DNA of 64,000 nt, from positions 3,030,917-3,094,916 of the forward strand of contig VUYV01000090.1 in the NCBI GenBank assembly GCA_008711295.1, in the 5' to 3' direction. Made by a program: the position numbers and the translations under genes. The stretch is from Anarhynchus alexandrinus (Eukaryota; Chordata; Aves; Charadriiformes; Charadriidae). The notes beneath the pieces were generated by a model. It ran no database searches. It saw nothing but the letters and a program-made list of their open reading frames with translations, and was not told the origin of the DNA. Below, piece after piece: positions 19,901-34,030 of the stretch (positions are counted from its first letter, which is position 1; each line of letters starts with the position of its first letter).

Positions 19901-22900
19901 TCCCTATATGATGGGAGCAGGTCTGTGGATGTAGCTGAGGATTAAATGGTCTTTTAAAATAATGTCAATTTTATCTGCATTTAAAAGTATGAGATTCAGG
20001 CTTTTGTATACAAATAAAATAATGAAAAAAAAGCCAAACCAGAATATTTTATAGATTTATTCACTCACAATAAAAGAATAAATCTTGCACCTCATGGCTC
20101 ATAAAACAATTTCTCATTACTTTGGTAAGAATCTTGCCGGTGTAAAGAAAAAGGATCAAATCTTACTTCAGGGAAGTACTGTGCTATGAAACTGATTCAC
20201 GGCAAGAATAGTTGAGTGAGTAGAAATATCAAAGAAAATAAAGGGAAGATTCTTGTTTTGTTCAACATGGTATATTTTGTAGGAAATTCAGATTTCTTTG
20301 TCAAAAAAGTGTTTATTGATAGTTGTCCAGAATTCTGTTTCTCATTGGGCGTTGCTGGGTTTGGAGGATTTTTTTTTTCTCCAAATTCTTTGCAAACTGC
20401 CAATGTAGCATCTGTCTTTAAGATGATGATTTATGCTGGAAAATTGCTGGCCCTTGACTGTAGGCATACGGTAAAAGTATTTTAGCTAGGTACTCTGAAG
20501 GCTTTGAAATTAATATTGATGTTTATTACTGCAATGTTCTGTGTTTTGGAAAGACATTGACATTAGCACTTCAGTTGAAAGAATTTTGTCTGGTTCACAT
20601 CACATTACATTCAGATTGCATCTGAAATCTCCAATTGCTTTGTTTTGCCTTTGGACAGACATTCAAAATGCTAGTCAGGAACGCTAGGGGCTTGTTGCGT
20701 AGGTGTAGGGATTCGGTGGTGGTGGGGCACATGGTGGGGCTGATTTTTCTCTTGACTTGAACTAAATCAAGTGAAGCCTCTTTTAAGCCAGAGGTATTGC
20801 AGCAATGCAAAATGAGCATGAAAGGACAGTCAAGCACAGAGACTTTCTGCAGGCTGTTTCCTCTTATTGATTCATTGCTTCAACATGTGAGGAACACAGA
20901 AGTCAAGTACAGTGCCAATAGGACATCTATCATGATGGCAGAAAGAGAATGAGGGAGTACCACTGCCCTGCTTCCTCTGCTAAGCAAATACAAATCTCTC
21001 TCTAATTCCATTGTCTGATTTCAGATGTGTGTTACAGATTTCCAAAATATATGTTAAAGGCTGCAAGTTATAACCACTATAAATTACTTAAAAATAAACA
21101 TTTTGTGATTTCATATTGTGGTAAATACATACAGTCTGCATATTTGACTTTGATAATATTTTGCCTTGCTTTCATAGGAATTAATGTGCATATACAGCTA
21201 TTATTGTTATGTGGTTATATTCGATAACTAAATTTAAATTTGTGCAGAAGGCCACATATTTTTTTTAAAAAAAAGTCCATTTTAAATGTTTTTCAGTATG
21301 TCCTTTCTCCTAATCCACTGTGTCTTTCACAGTCCTTTTCCTCTCACCATTTCTAATTCATCTATAAAACATGAATGCTCCTCATCCTGTCATCCATTAA
21401 GTCGCTCTGGGCCATTAGGGTCCTGGAGCTTCTCATGGTTTTGCTTTGCTCTTCTTACATCCCTGTGTTTTGGAGCCCTTTTCTGCCCTTGAATCCTTTT
21501 TTAGATTTATGTTGATCTTTGTGCTGGTCTTCCCTTCATGCTTGTGTCAGGATAGAGTCCACTGTCCAAGCAATGTCCACTCCTCAACCCTTGCCCTTTC
21601 TCAATTCCAAAGAAGTGCGAACTAACATGACAGTTAAGCATTCAGTCAGATAAGAGGTAGACTTCCTGAAACCATTCTCTGTGCAGTGCCTGTTAGTAAG
21701 AGTGACTCGAAGTAACAAATCTGCAGTGTGGAACAGAGCCAGAGGAGCCATGAGGAATGAAAGAAGTCCAGGCTACCTAAGCAAATTGGATTGTATGGGG
21801 GAAGATAGGAACGTGCGAGGAATTAAGATAGACTCTTCTTAACAAAAAAAAAAAAGGCAGAACCATTATCAAGTGTTTTATCAATCTTCATTTCCTACTG
21901 TTTGAAATGCATTTCTTTCCTTCTTGGGCATCTCTTAGGAACTTGGTCATGATGATACCAGTTATCTGCCACTACTATATTAAGGAGATGTTTCTTCCAA
22001 AATGATAAGAAGTGATGTCATTCTCGTAATAGAGTCATCACTAAGCTTCAGAGTCATTGCCGTGACTTATATGGTGAGGCATTCCATCAAAGCTGTCAGT
22101 GCAAACTCACAAAACTCTTGTCAGTTCGCATGTCAAAGATTATCATAGACTTTGATATGTATGAAAAAATTAAGAGTCTGTTCTGTGGAAATTCTGCATT
22201 CCAGAAAGGGAAATCAGGACAGAGCCAGTGAGAAGAAAGAGAGTATGGTGATCCATGGGATTAGAAGTGTACAGTGTGAGATTAGGAGCATAATTGCACT
22301 ACACAGTGAAGTATGGTATAGAAGTAATTGATCTAACCATCACCAAACTATTTCCAGAAGTGAATCAGTACAGCCATATTAGTTTGGTATTGAATACATG
22401 TTGAGGAAGACTGGCTGTCTTGGTGACAGGGCACATTGGCTTGAAAGGAATGTGCTAACATATCTATACAGCTCTTAGAACCAGGGGCATGTGGGTGTCT
22501 CAACTGACTGGCATGGTGTCCCAATCAGCCTGAACCTCTTCAAATTGCATACTGTGTTGTAAGATAGATGTGCTGTAAAAGAGCTGAACTTGATTAGCTA
22601 GGCAAAATGAGTACTAACAGAAGATATTATTTCTTTCTCTGAATGTACCACCAGAGAGGTAAAGCTCTGTTTAAGGAACAGTGTTAGTAGAAGAGTGTAA
22701 GTCATTGACTAGGAATACATTGAGTCTGAAAATAAAAAAAAGAACCAGGGCAGAGATGCTTTGGGACTGCCATCTGATCGAGTAGTTATAAAAGGGGATT
22801 TGGTCAGTTTCTGAAAGGGTTTAAGTGATATAACTGCAAGTGTAAGAGTGCATAATTTGCAGTGATTCAGGAGTTCCCTTCTAGTCCTGTATTCCTATGT

Positions 22901-24360
22901 CTCACAATCCTGTTCAAGTGGCAGAGTCAACAATAAATTCCACTACTGAATAATCTGGGAAGAACAGGGTCCTAATTATAACCTGGTGGAGTAACAATCT
23001 GCTCTTATCTTTGTGCTTATATATCAACTATTGTGTATATATATGTTTCAGTCACCAGGGTTGAGGGGTGAAAGGAGTGAATTCTCTGGTAGCTGGAGTA
23101 TATAACCTTGAAAATGTGTAGGGAATTAGGCTTCTCCAGTTGTACAGTTAATGAAACAATTTTGTTTAATCTTGGTTCTTTTTACATAATAGTGAGAGAA
23201 CCAGGGAGGTCCTAGTCAAATTTCTTGTAAAAATAGGCCAAACAATACATATCATGATTTCAGTCATTCTAGTCATGAGGACTTGAGAACCATTGAATTC
23301 AGCCAGATGAAAAGTCCACCTAACCTAATATGCTGTCTTAGTAGATACTTACGGAAGAACTGCACAGAGGCAGTCATGCTTACAGTGATTTTTTCCATCA
23401 TGCTGTTCTAGCCCTCAGTGGCGAGGGGACTCTTTTGTTTAATAGTTACTGCTGACCTACTGAATAGAACTGCTGAATTCACAAAGTGAATGATTTTTTT
23501 GATCCATGTACAAGTCATGATTTTTTTGATCCATGTACAGTTTGGGCCTTGCAATATCTAATGAAAATGAGTTTAGTTTATTATTTCCAAAAAATGTGCA
23601 TGCCTTCCAATATTTATATTATGAAAACTGTGAATAACTGTTCCCAGCTCACCTTTTCCATAAAATTCATGACTTAGTATGTCTTTATCATATCCTTCTT
23701 TGGATATTTTTCTAATTCTACCGTAACCTTTTTAATAATGGAATGACTTAAACTTCATATGGTATTCATAATGCATCTGTGGCCTGAATGTATACAGGGC
23801 AGACTTTTTGCATTTGTTCTCTGATAATTGTTAAATAATTCTTAAGTTTCTTTTTTTTTTCTTCTTTAAGCACCAGATGTTTTCAGATTTCTTTCCTGGT
23901 GGTACTGGCTTATACCCCATGTATATACATACATGTGTATTTTCCCTTCCTCTCTTGATATGCATTATACTTCCTGACACTGAATAGCCTCTGGCATTTT
24001 ATCACCCATTTGGTATTGAACCATCCACTGAAGCTTTTCATAGCCAGCTTTAGACTTCCTCAGCCTAATAGTTTTGTGTCATCTGCTTTTTTTCTTTGTC
24101 TTATTATCTGTGTACTTTTCTACACCATTTATGAATGTATTTAAGAGCCCAGATCTCTCAGTTGAGCCTATGTCAGTGAATTGTGATACTTTCTTAATGT
24201 GAATATTTCTTTACGAGGAAAAGAATACAAGGAATATAAAATCAGACCTATAAAAATCACCCATCCTTTTTTTTTCTTCTTCCTAAAATGAATTTTTTCC
24301 ATTTTAGTTTCATTGTTTATTTATTGCATAAGTAGATGTATTTTTAATTCATTTTCAGGA
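19901..24360. other. Intergenic, AT-rich, no gene recognised
   Basis: Contains an A run at 21,844-21,855 and a 27-bp tandem duplication at 23,490-23,539. ORFs are short and of chance type. No RNA gene or transposon was recognised. Confidence 0.65.
23490..23539. repeat. 27-bp direct tandem duplication
   Basis: The unit atgatttttttgatccatgt-aca plus a four-base spacer agtc is followed directly by a second copy whose 23 bases are identical. Copy starts are 23490 and 23517. The exact identity suggests a recent slippage-type duplication. Confidence 0.9.
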
Positions 24361-24369
24361 TGTAGTTCT

Positions 24370-24560
24370 GCTTTTCAAAGGATTTGTAGGATAACGTGAA
24401 AACAAGACAACAGAAATTCACTGCTATTTGATGATTTAATTATCACACATGTTGAGTTTAATGGCTCTAATTATCATTTTTATTTCATCAGATTATTGTT
24501 TCATGGATTCTGGCACATACTGACAATTGAGAGTGATTGTCAGGATAAAAGTATATAGAA
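24370..24560. promoter_or_regulatory. Candidate enhancer with inverted SOX-type motifs
   Basis: This AT-rich stretch is dense in homeodomain-type cores: tttaattatcac near 24,436, ctaattatca near 24,468, and gattattgttt (SOX-type) near 24,491. TGACAAT (24521-24527) is followed by ATTGTCA (24536-24542), a perfect inverted pair with 8 bases between. Opposed ACAAT/ATTGT is a known layout for dimeric SOX binding. There is no ORF. Function is inferred. Confidence 0.3.
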
Positions 24561-26790
24561 GAAACCGTTCTTTGTATTTTTTTGAATGTTAGCATGTAAA
24601 GGTTGTCTTTGGCTGTCTACAGTCTTCTATTGGCTTAATCCACTATGCTTACTTATTAAGCTATGAATACCTGCAAATCCTTCAAAGGATTAACTGTATC
24701 TGGCTGCTAAGCTTTCCAAGGCAGTTAAAAATAACTGCAGGCTGATTCTACTGACACACTAAAAATTTGACTTACTCTACATTTTATGTTGTATATGCTG
24801 CTGCTTTGACAGATGTAATACAGTCTGGAGGTGCTTAAACCTTCTATGAAGATTCAGGTTGACCAAGTGCTCTTGAAACCCCATTATAACTAGCAGCTGT
24901 TTTCCCTTGCAGCCCATAGAGCATCAGCATTTGCTTTGCCTCATGAAAAATGCCAGTGACCAGAGACATATAAGGTGGAAAAAGAAATTCAGCTTAAACC
25001 AATGCATGAAATAAAGGTGTCCTCTGTAGAAAAGGCCATGACTTACACAAGGTGGTCTGACCAGTTCCTGCAGTGCAGTCCTTTGTGTATCATATGGCTT
25101 TTGTTAGCTGCAGTCATTGACTTCAGAAAATGTGGATCTTTTCCACATTTACAGAATTATTGTTACATTCTAATATAGTATGAGCATGTATGCTGGATGC
25201 TGCTGGATATTATTAGGAAGGGAGCCAAAGAGATGAAATTCACTACAGTGGAAGCCTTACAAGGAATGCACGGTTTCTCTTGGTGCTCCAGAGAGTGCAT
25301 GACACAGCAGTACATTAAAATGTGTACTGACTACCTCTATGCTCTATTATTTCTGCTGGCTGTTAGGGAAGAAGAATTGGCCTTCACCTTCTTCCTTGGT
25401 CAAAGAAGTTAAATTCTGGAATATATAAAATGGAAACTTTGAGACAAAGCTTTTCACTTTTCATTGTCTTTTGCCAGATATTTTCTCTCACATATCTCGT
25501 ACTGGTACAACAGAAGTTCTGGGCTGTAAAAGGGTATCATACATATTGGTATTTTCTTGTTGGCAAAGGACAGAATACCTGATGTGGATCCGTCTTTGCT
25601 ACAGCGATTCCTGCCTGCCTTAACATATTCTTTAGTTTCCTGCAAAAAAAGCAGAATTTAGAGCATACATAACAGCTGAAACTGGCTCTAGCAGTTTTAA
25701 GAGCCGAAGGAACCTAACGTAGCATAAAGCTACTTTGCTCCCAAGTGGTAAGGCCTTAGGCTAAATAATACTTAGGTGGGTGCATTTGTTCTGAGTTGCT
25801 GGAGAAGGAATATTGAAAACCGTATGCAGTGAGATGTGGGTGCTTACAGGGGGCAACCTTGTCAGCATTCCTTATAATGAACTCCTTATAATCTTGACTG
25901 TAAAGCAATATGTACTTGGGTCATGGCTTGCCAGCCCCCTGGTCAGAGTGTAAAGCATTGACACAAGTGCAGAAGGAAATTTAGATTTGTCAGCATGGAT
26001 TCAGCCTTCAGTACCAAAATAATGTTTTACACAGAAAGGCTGCTTAACTTCTTTAGAGTTTACCTACTCCAAGAGCTAAGTAGTTGTTACTTAATTACTT
26101 AATTATTATGCTGTTTGGCAATGGAAGTGCTATAGATTTTCCTGCTCTTCTAAATATCTAAGTAAACTCTGCACAATCCAAGCTGAAGGATCTGGCTTGG
26201 ATACGATAGGCAATATAACTCCATTACCACTAATGTGTGCTACTTTATGCCTAAAATACTTTTGGAGACTGATTAAAGTTTGTGCTGAGACAACTGCATA
26301 CTGAGCTAAATCAGAAGATCACGTTATCCTTTTTACTAGTTCTAGCTAAGGGAAGTCAACAAAAACTTGGGACAGTGATAGCATTTTAAACCATTTTTAT
26401 GGTCAGTGTCTGTCCATGCATGGCCTTAGCCTACCTGAGAAAGTGCTGTGGTTAAGAAGATACATTGCTCATGATATTTCAGCAATGTGCCTTAGAACTA
26501 GTTGCAGAATTTCTACAGTGTGCTTATTGCGCTGTGCAGGTAATAGATGACAGGGATCTACCAGGTAGATTATATGGCTCTACTTATTTCAATGCGATTT
26601 TTTCTAATTAGGCATATATTGCTTAATGTGTGTTTTTATCTAAACTTCATGAAAAACTGCCAGGTTAAATTTTACTCAACATGTATTTCGGAGAGAGAAA
26701 ATGTACTTTTACAAAATGCATTTCCTGATATAAACTATTTAGTACTTTGGTATGAATAGAAACTAGCATTCTTATGTTTTAAATAAGAAA
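24561..26790. other. Intergenic, no gene recognised
   Basis: AT-rich sequence with scattered short ORFs on both strands and no recognised protein family, RNA gene or transposon. Confidence 0.6.
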
Positions 26791-26794
26791 TCTT

Positions 26795-27051
26795 GTGGAA
26801 CCCAAGCTTGTCAGGTTTTTGCCAGAAACTTGCTGGTGCCCTGCCAGCTCATCTACCCATCCACCTGGCAGGTTGCCCAGCCTTCCAAAAGCTGCAGCTG
26901 CCTCTGCGTCAAGGATGGCAGCACTTCCAGGGCTGCAGGCTCCAGAGCGGGTGGCCAGATGGACTTCTCCTCTCAGGTATCACCCAAAGGTTCCCCATCG
27001 TCATGGGGTGATGCGCTGCGCAGACAGCCTCCCAGCAGGGTGGTAGGTTAG
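26795..27051 (+). other. Isolated GC-rich block, all three forward frames open
   Basis: About 250 bases are clearly richer in G+C than the surroundings and lack stops in all three plus-strand frames for roughly 210 bases. None of the frames begins with ATG at its left end. It could be an old exon, a retro-inserted fragment or a GC-rich repeat. None of the translations is recognised. Confidence 0.35.
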
Positions 27052-30000
27052 GGAACTTTCAGGTCTGGAAATGTTTTATCTTGTGCCAGCTTTTAGTAGT
27101 TTTCTAAGAAATTGTTTTATAAGAGGACATCCTATTCCTGTCACTAGGGGAGACCTTGTATCTGAAAAGAGGGAGGTATGCATTTAATGCATTACTTTGT
27201 AGCAGTTCCAAGGTTCATGTAGAAATGACACAAAATGCAGCAACAGCGAGTCTTAGAGGAATGTTGCTTTTTAAATTGGAATTTGGCTTCTGACAAAGCA
27301 TTAGGTTTTGTTGGGGTTTTCTTTTTATCTTAACAGAGGTTCTTGTTTCTCCTGCAAATATCTAATCTTATTTTAGGTTCAACCAGACTTCAGCAATATC
27401 TTGTGGACTAACATGCAATTTTTTGATCAGTTAGATATTCATGGTGGTTAATACACCCTTAGTATTAATAATGTATTGTGGAAGGACTGTAATAATAAAT
27501 AAAAGCTGATAAGCTTTGTGTTGATGTGTGCATGGTTATTAACCTTAACAGTTTTTCTGCTATCTTTTTAGTGCTGAGAAGAGTAAAATTTAATAGCACA
27601 AAGCAATGAGAGTGAAATTTTGGGGATTGTAGCTCTTCATGTTTGTATAAAAGTAAGTGTTAAACATTACTCAGGCTAATAAATAATAAAATCATACAAA
27701 GCAATTTTGCTTTCTTTTTCTGATTATTCCCTAACAGTTCACTGCATTTTAAATAGCTTGTTAGAAAACTTACCTTTCTGAACAGAGGTCTACTCCAAAA
27801 ATAAATCAATTCCACAATAGTAGGCATGGTTGGAGAAGAACAACTTTTTCTGCTCCAGCTATTGCTTGTAGGTTGCTAGTAGATGCCATATAAATAAATA
27901 AATCTCTATTTTACTGAAGTTAAATAATGATATTGAAAGAGACATATTAATGTAATGAAGCAATTGTGACACACCAAATATTTTATAGACTGTTGCCTGG
28001 ATATGATACTTTTTCTATAATTACCCTCAAGGAAATTTAATGAAGAATTTTTAATTAACATAATACACTAGAGCATAAGATAATTAATGTTTCTTATCAT
28101 TAATTTGTCAAATAGAAACAACGATACTATGAAAATGACATTCTGTTAGATTTTCTCTAGTTTAGTAACTTTTTTCAGCAATTTTACTTAGTAACTTTGC
28201 TTCCTACCTTCCTAAAGTTGGTAAGTCCATGCCTGAAGTTCCTGGTCAGGTAGAATAACAGGTTCAGAGTCTAGGTGGATAATCTTTTTGCTTGTACAGT
28301 GTTATCTAGCAGTGCAAGAACTGAAGAAACAAGCGTTGCCTTCTTTGATTGGACTGATTGGACCAATGGTTCATGAAAATCAGTACAGAGGATGGAAACA
28401 CTATAATTAAAAGAGAAAAAAAATCCTTTGCTATTTCTCAGCTAATGCAATATATTGGGGTGGAAAAGGTTGGCCTTGTGCATTTAGCAGATGCTTCCAA
28501 TGAGCTGTCCAAAATGAAACCAAGCTCAATTGATTTGCCTCTGTGCTACTCCAGCTTTGTGTGTATTGAAAGCATTGGAGCTATGCTAATAAAAAAATTA
28601 GAATGAAACGGAGAAATCATACACACTGTTTCATGCTGAAATGATGACAAGTAGTTTCTCTTTGGTTTTATTATTCTTTTGCACCAATCAATATAAAAAA
28701 TTTTGCTAAGATGTTTCTCACAACACTTACAGATTAAAAGTAGTTGCCTAACTCCATTTCTGCTTACAAGCTTAATAACAACATACTTATATAAAATAAG
28801 ACTATGATTATCATATCTTCAGCTACATACTGGCATAGCTCCAAAGGCATAGCTGTTGACTTCATGAGGATTTAGATACAAACTTAAAGTTAAGCCCATG
28901 CTTAAGTGCTTTGTCAATCTGTCTCTCTCACCCTCTCTCATTGCTCTTAATAGCCTATAAAATCTATGAAATTTAGCTCATGCCAACATAGGAATGAATA
29001 TTCAGCTATTTCTATATGTTCTTTGTAGATAAAAACATGGTTGATTACTCTTGTTCCAAACCCAAAGAAAAGACTGTATCCACTGTGACTTCCATAGTGG
29101 TATGCTCTGGGTGTAAGCGTGCGTGTGTATCTATTCTCAAAGGCAATGTATGGGCCTCTTGTCTAACCAAAACTTCTGTAATCAGATAGACTGCATTTCA
29201 GAATAAATCCTTCCTAGTGAATCTGCTCCCAAACTCATGCTTCTTGCAGTAGGTGTAAATGAAGTCCTCTTCTTGTGTGGCTTTTGATCTAAATCACTTT
29301 AATGTTTATCAGTTATTGATACCTGGTTTTCATTGTATTTAAAAATGTTTACAGCAAAATACTACATTAGTAATAGTAGCAAAGATTTAGAAAGTGAATT
29401 GCACAAGAGCTGTTTTATAGCCTGAGACTGTCATCTCATATACAAAACATAAAAGTTATTACACAAAGGAAAGTATAATAAAATTATGGCTGTAGGCAGT
29501 GGCTTTAATAAACAGTGTAGGTTTTTGTAATACTCAATAAACTAAGAGATTTTACCAGAAGTGTAACCTCGTATTTCTGTGATTTATGTGCATTCTTCCC
29601 CAAAATAGCATTCATCTACAATAAGATTTAGTTGGGCATTTATGCTTGACCAAACTAATTAGTGTGATATTAGACTGTCTAGAGAGCTATGGATATATTT
29701 AAATAAAAAGATTTTTAAGTACTATAATTATCCTGATAAATCAGGAGCTAGGTGACAATATTGGCATAGATTAGAATAAAAGTATGTATTTTAAGCACAC
29801 ATTTCCTTAAATTTTAGTTCCTAAAAATTTTGACAGCATGTCCATGTATCTGTTCAGATTTTTAATATTTGCTAGACGTACTGTAGTTTCCCCTGGCATA
29901 TGTGTCCTGTAAGGCAAGGGACAACAGAATCAAGAAATAAACATCTGACCATGTCACAAATCCAATTAACTCTGACAAGGCTAGTAAAGTCAAGTGAATA

Positions 30001-33000
30001 AGGAAGCAATGCTGTCTGGAAGCAGCTTTGTATTTTAGATCGTACTGGAGATGGTAGGACACCAGCTGGACAAAGCAAAAATACTCCGGGCAGCTGAATT
30101 TTCTGTATCCACTAAGACCATCTTATAGCCTGACGAGGTCACAGCACTATAGCATTTTCAGGTGTCAGATCTCATCTCTTCACTGTTTCTAAGCGGCAGA
30201 GAGGAGGAGGGAAGCATTCCCCTCACAGAATGTAAAATACGTGCTAATGTCATTACAAGGTAATGCAGCGAAGCAGAAACTGCAGTTAACATCACACAGC
30301 CTCTACTCAAGCACCACCACCATGATTGGTTATGATAATAACCTTCAATAGATTTCAGTGCAACAATTCTCGGGCAGAAATTCTGGCGATTGTCTAATCC
30401 CAGGACCTATGCGTGTTAAACGTAGCTTTCCTTTTTCTAGTTCTTGATACATGTAGTTTTCCTGTGTCCTGTTTAATGAAACTGAAGGATTAAATGATTG
30501 TTTCACTGGTCTGCTGCATTCATTCGTGCTTGAGATTCAAAAATGTGGGTGAGTTTCTCATCTTGAGTATAGCAGAGTCAATGTAGTGACACTTCTTTGG
30601 CAAAATTATTTTGGATTTATCTTGAGAGAAGAATCCGTTTCCTGACCTTCTGACTAGAAATCTAAATTCTTCACTGCGTGTTTCCGCATAGAAAGGAAAT
30701 ACGTACTCCATTTACTTTATCTGTGTAACTCAAACAACACTGTATTACGCCTGGAAGTTCTACAGCTTTGTCTCTCTTCTCACACAAACCTATTTCACAA
30801 TCATGCAGTACCCTCAAGTAAAATGCTCACTTTCCATTTCCACTTGAGTAATGGAAGAAATTTTAGACCCATTAAGTATTACACAACATTTACTATTATT
30901 ACTGTTGGTTGTTGATATTATTTGCAGCTCATAATAACCTACTTTTCTAGTTACCAGAGTAGTCAAACATATAGTTTATCAGCTCCAATATGGGCCCTAA
31001 AACTGGAACAAATAGCTATCCTCAACTTTGGAATGGAGGAAGGAATGTTTCTTTGGGAAACATGAGAATTGGGGTTAGCTCATGTCTTATAGCTAGTTTG
31101 CAGCTGACTAGCGTTGGAAATCTCCCAGCACTTTTCTTATAGTTCTATTTGATTGAAACTAAAATTGTATTAACTCACCAAAATTTTCCAAAGGGAGATT
31201 TCTCGGGTTTAGAATAGGATTTCTGGTCTAAAACCCAGAAATACATACAATGACTCAGTGGTTAAGTTATTAAATTATTAGATCTGGAGTAGGGAGTTGA
31301 ACTGTTTCCCCTCTCCTAATTCCACGTGTTTGTATGCACTGTGTCTTTTGAATCTCTTTCCCCTGCAACTGGAAGAGATTGGAGTTTGTTCTCACATGGA
31401 GGCCAAAAAAAGTCCAAACTTCAGAAAGTCTGTAGTGCCTGTTTTGTAGTTAATCTTAGTGTTGGCCCCAACTTTCCTGGCATGGAGAATTTAACATGGG
31501 GTGAGATGAGTAAATTTATTTTAACTGTCAGGATGGTCTCAGAGGTCAGGGAAAGGAGCAAGGAAAGAATAAATAATGTGCAAGTTTGCTTCTGCAGAGA
31601 ATTAAAAATGAAACATTGTGCTTTTACATTTTTCTAACTGCATTGAAACTTGATCTCCTTGCTACAACTTTGGGCACAAATAGAATTTAGCAAATGGATC
31701 GATGCTGTACATGCAGCACAGGCATATGCTGACATACGATTACCATATGTCAGTCCACAGGGATTCTCTAGCTCCTGAGACATATTTCATTCTTTAAATA
31801 GCTTTCCATCTTTTTAAAATTTTGGAACATGTGACTATTGTCATTATGCTTTTTTCTTCTTCCTTTGAAGCCATGTTAATTTACAACTGACTTAGGTTTG
31901 GCAGAAAGGACTGATAGAAAGAAGCTAAAATAGCTTTCAGAGATTACTACTACAGTCAAATATGTTTGGAACTTGAAGTGTCAACATGAACTATGGCAAC
32001 AAATTAAACCCTACATTGATCTTTATAAGTAAGGAAATAAGGATTGGGATTTTTGTCCTGGATTCATCCAGGATCATATACAGTATTTTATTCCTGGTAT
32101 GTAACATAGCAAGTTAAAATTTTATCCAAAAAAAGAGAAAACCTTTGTAGTTAATCATGTATCATTAAATTCTGAGTTCTGACTTGAACTGGAGACTGCC
32201 TGAGTCAGAACCTTACAGTCTCACACAGAGAACAATGGTAGCTGCCAACAGGGTATTTCCTGTTGGTTTTCACAACAACAACAAAAAAAATGGAAAATGG
32301 GTATCTTCATATGATCTATAGATGTGTAGTATGAAAGCATTTAGATGCAAGTTTTAGAGGCCTACAATTTTAGGCAAATAATAGATAAACAAACCTCTCT
32401 TAAAAAAAATAACTAGTCTTAATAATAATTATATAATAATAGTCTTAACATGTCTCAGCAAATTGTGTGACACATAAAATACACTCCATCTTATGTTCTT
32501 AAGTTCCTAAAAGTTTTGGAGGAAAAAATACATTGACTGTAAGAACTTTTAAAAAAGGAAGCATACTCAAAGATTTTACTGCTCTGTGTGAAAGTAGAAA
32601 AACCATACTGAACACATTCTTTTGTTTTTGCAACATCTCATATAGAGATTATCAGCAAAATACTTCATTTGTATCTTTAGAGAAAAAATAATTGCTTTAA
32701 ACATCTCAAGAGAGAAACCATCCCTTTCTGAATGTCTGGAGAAATGCTGAGAATAATAACGACCATAAACAAGTAATTAGTAAGAATTTACATGTCTTTT
32801 CTTTTCTGATTTATAGATAATTCCTGCCTAGAGACAGAACATAATTTCTCAATAACCTCCGGCTTCTTAACTGTTGTAATACCAAGGACATCAAGCAATA
32901 GACTTCCCTACAAAAGGTATGTATCAGCTTAAGCCTGCACAAGAAGAATTCTTAAGAGTGGGCTGAAAGAACCGGTGTTTACTCAAAGCCTCTGATTCAA

Positions 33001-33595
33001 CACAGGTACATTCGCTTTCTATTTCTGCATCTCAGAAAGGGTCAAAGTGCTCTGCAATGTAGAAGGGCATGAAGTAGTGCTTGACGCGTTAGACATAAAC
33101 ACATATGTCAGGCAGACATCCTACTGTTAGGAATAAATCAGTTCCTGGTTGTGCTAAAAGGCACTGATGTAATCACAAAATGTTTTAGAGACCTGATCCT
33201 TTTGCTCTTAACTGTGTAACACTGGAAATTTTGCCACTCTACAAATTAAGGATTGGGCCTTAGTATGCTTCTATTGAAATAATGGCTTTTCTGTCCATTT
33301 GAGCATTTTAGTGGAAGCCAAAGTTCCTTAAGCTTTAGGCAAGCCTTCTCTACAGGAAAGTAAATAACGCAAAATATATGGTGATATATGTGTATAGTTC
33401 TCCTTCCACAACTACCTTGATTTCCAGTGGAACTGTAGTGGGGTGCACAAATTTCTTCTGGATGACACCAGAGGGGAAAAATGACAGAGGCGATATAAAA
33501 CATTTTTTTTGTTTCTTATCCTAGGAAAGTCTGAAAACGTAGCACAATTTGGGTGATCCCTTGAGCTATTAACAGAAAAAGATAATGCAGCTATC
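27052..33595. other. Intergenic, AT-rich, no gene recognised
   Basis: No coding exon with splice sites and family similarity was recognised. Around 30.1-30.4 kb and 29.64-29.75 kb the sequence is more complex and could be conserved non-coding DNA, but this cannot be judged without alignment. Simple AT-rich and short A-run repeats occur. Confidence 0.6.
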
Positions 33596-34030
33596 ATGAG
33601 AGCCAAATGGAGAGAAAATACATTAAATACCATATACAAGCAAAATCAGAGCAGATCTAGAATGAGGGAAAGGGGGGAGGTACATGATGCCATGAAGGAG
33701 TTATTTATCAAGTACTATAATACGAAGAAAAGACGAGCACTTCTTTTCAGAAGAGAAATCAGAAATGTATTGAGGATATTGTGGCATCATCCCTCTAAAT
33801 CCCTTATGCTCCTTTGTTCTCTGTGTTTCTCAGTGGTACCCCCCTGCACCCAGAAGTTTTGCATCCACTTGTTTTCTTTCCACATCCCAATGATGATGAG
33901 GTCCTGCCTGTCTAAGCTTGTCTCCCAGGCTCAGCATCTCTGTTTGACTGTGAGCAAAGCTGTCACACTGGTAAGCATTGCCAGAAAGATATTCTGCCTC
34001 TCTTTTTTTATCTGGGAAAACAAGATGTAA
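33596..34030 (+). other. 144-codon orphan ORF in the intergenic interval
   Basis: A true ATG at 33596 opens 144 codons. The first third is very basic and charged (RSRMRERGEVHDAMKELF), the rest is Cys/Leu/Ser-rich and hydrophobic. It is the longest ATG-initiated ORF between the two genes. No family similarity is recognised and no promoter or polyadenylation signal was assigned, so chance is the leading explanation. Confidence 0.2.
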
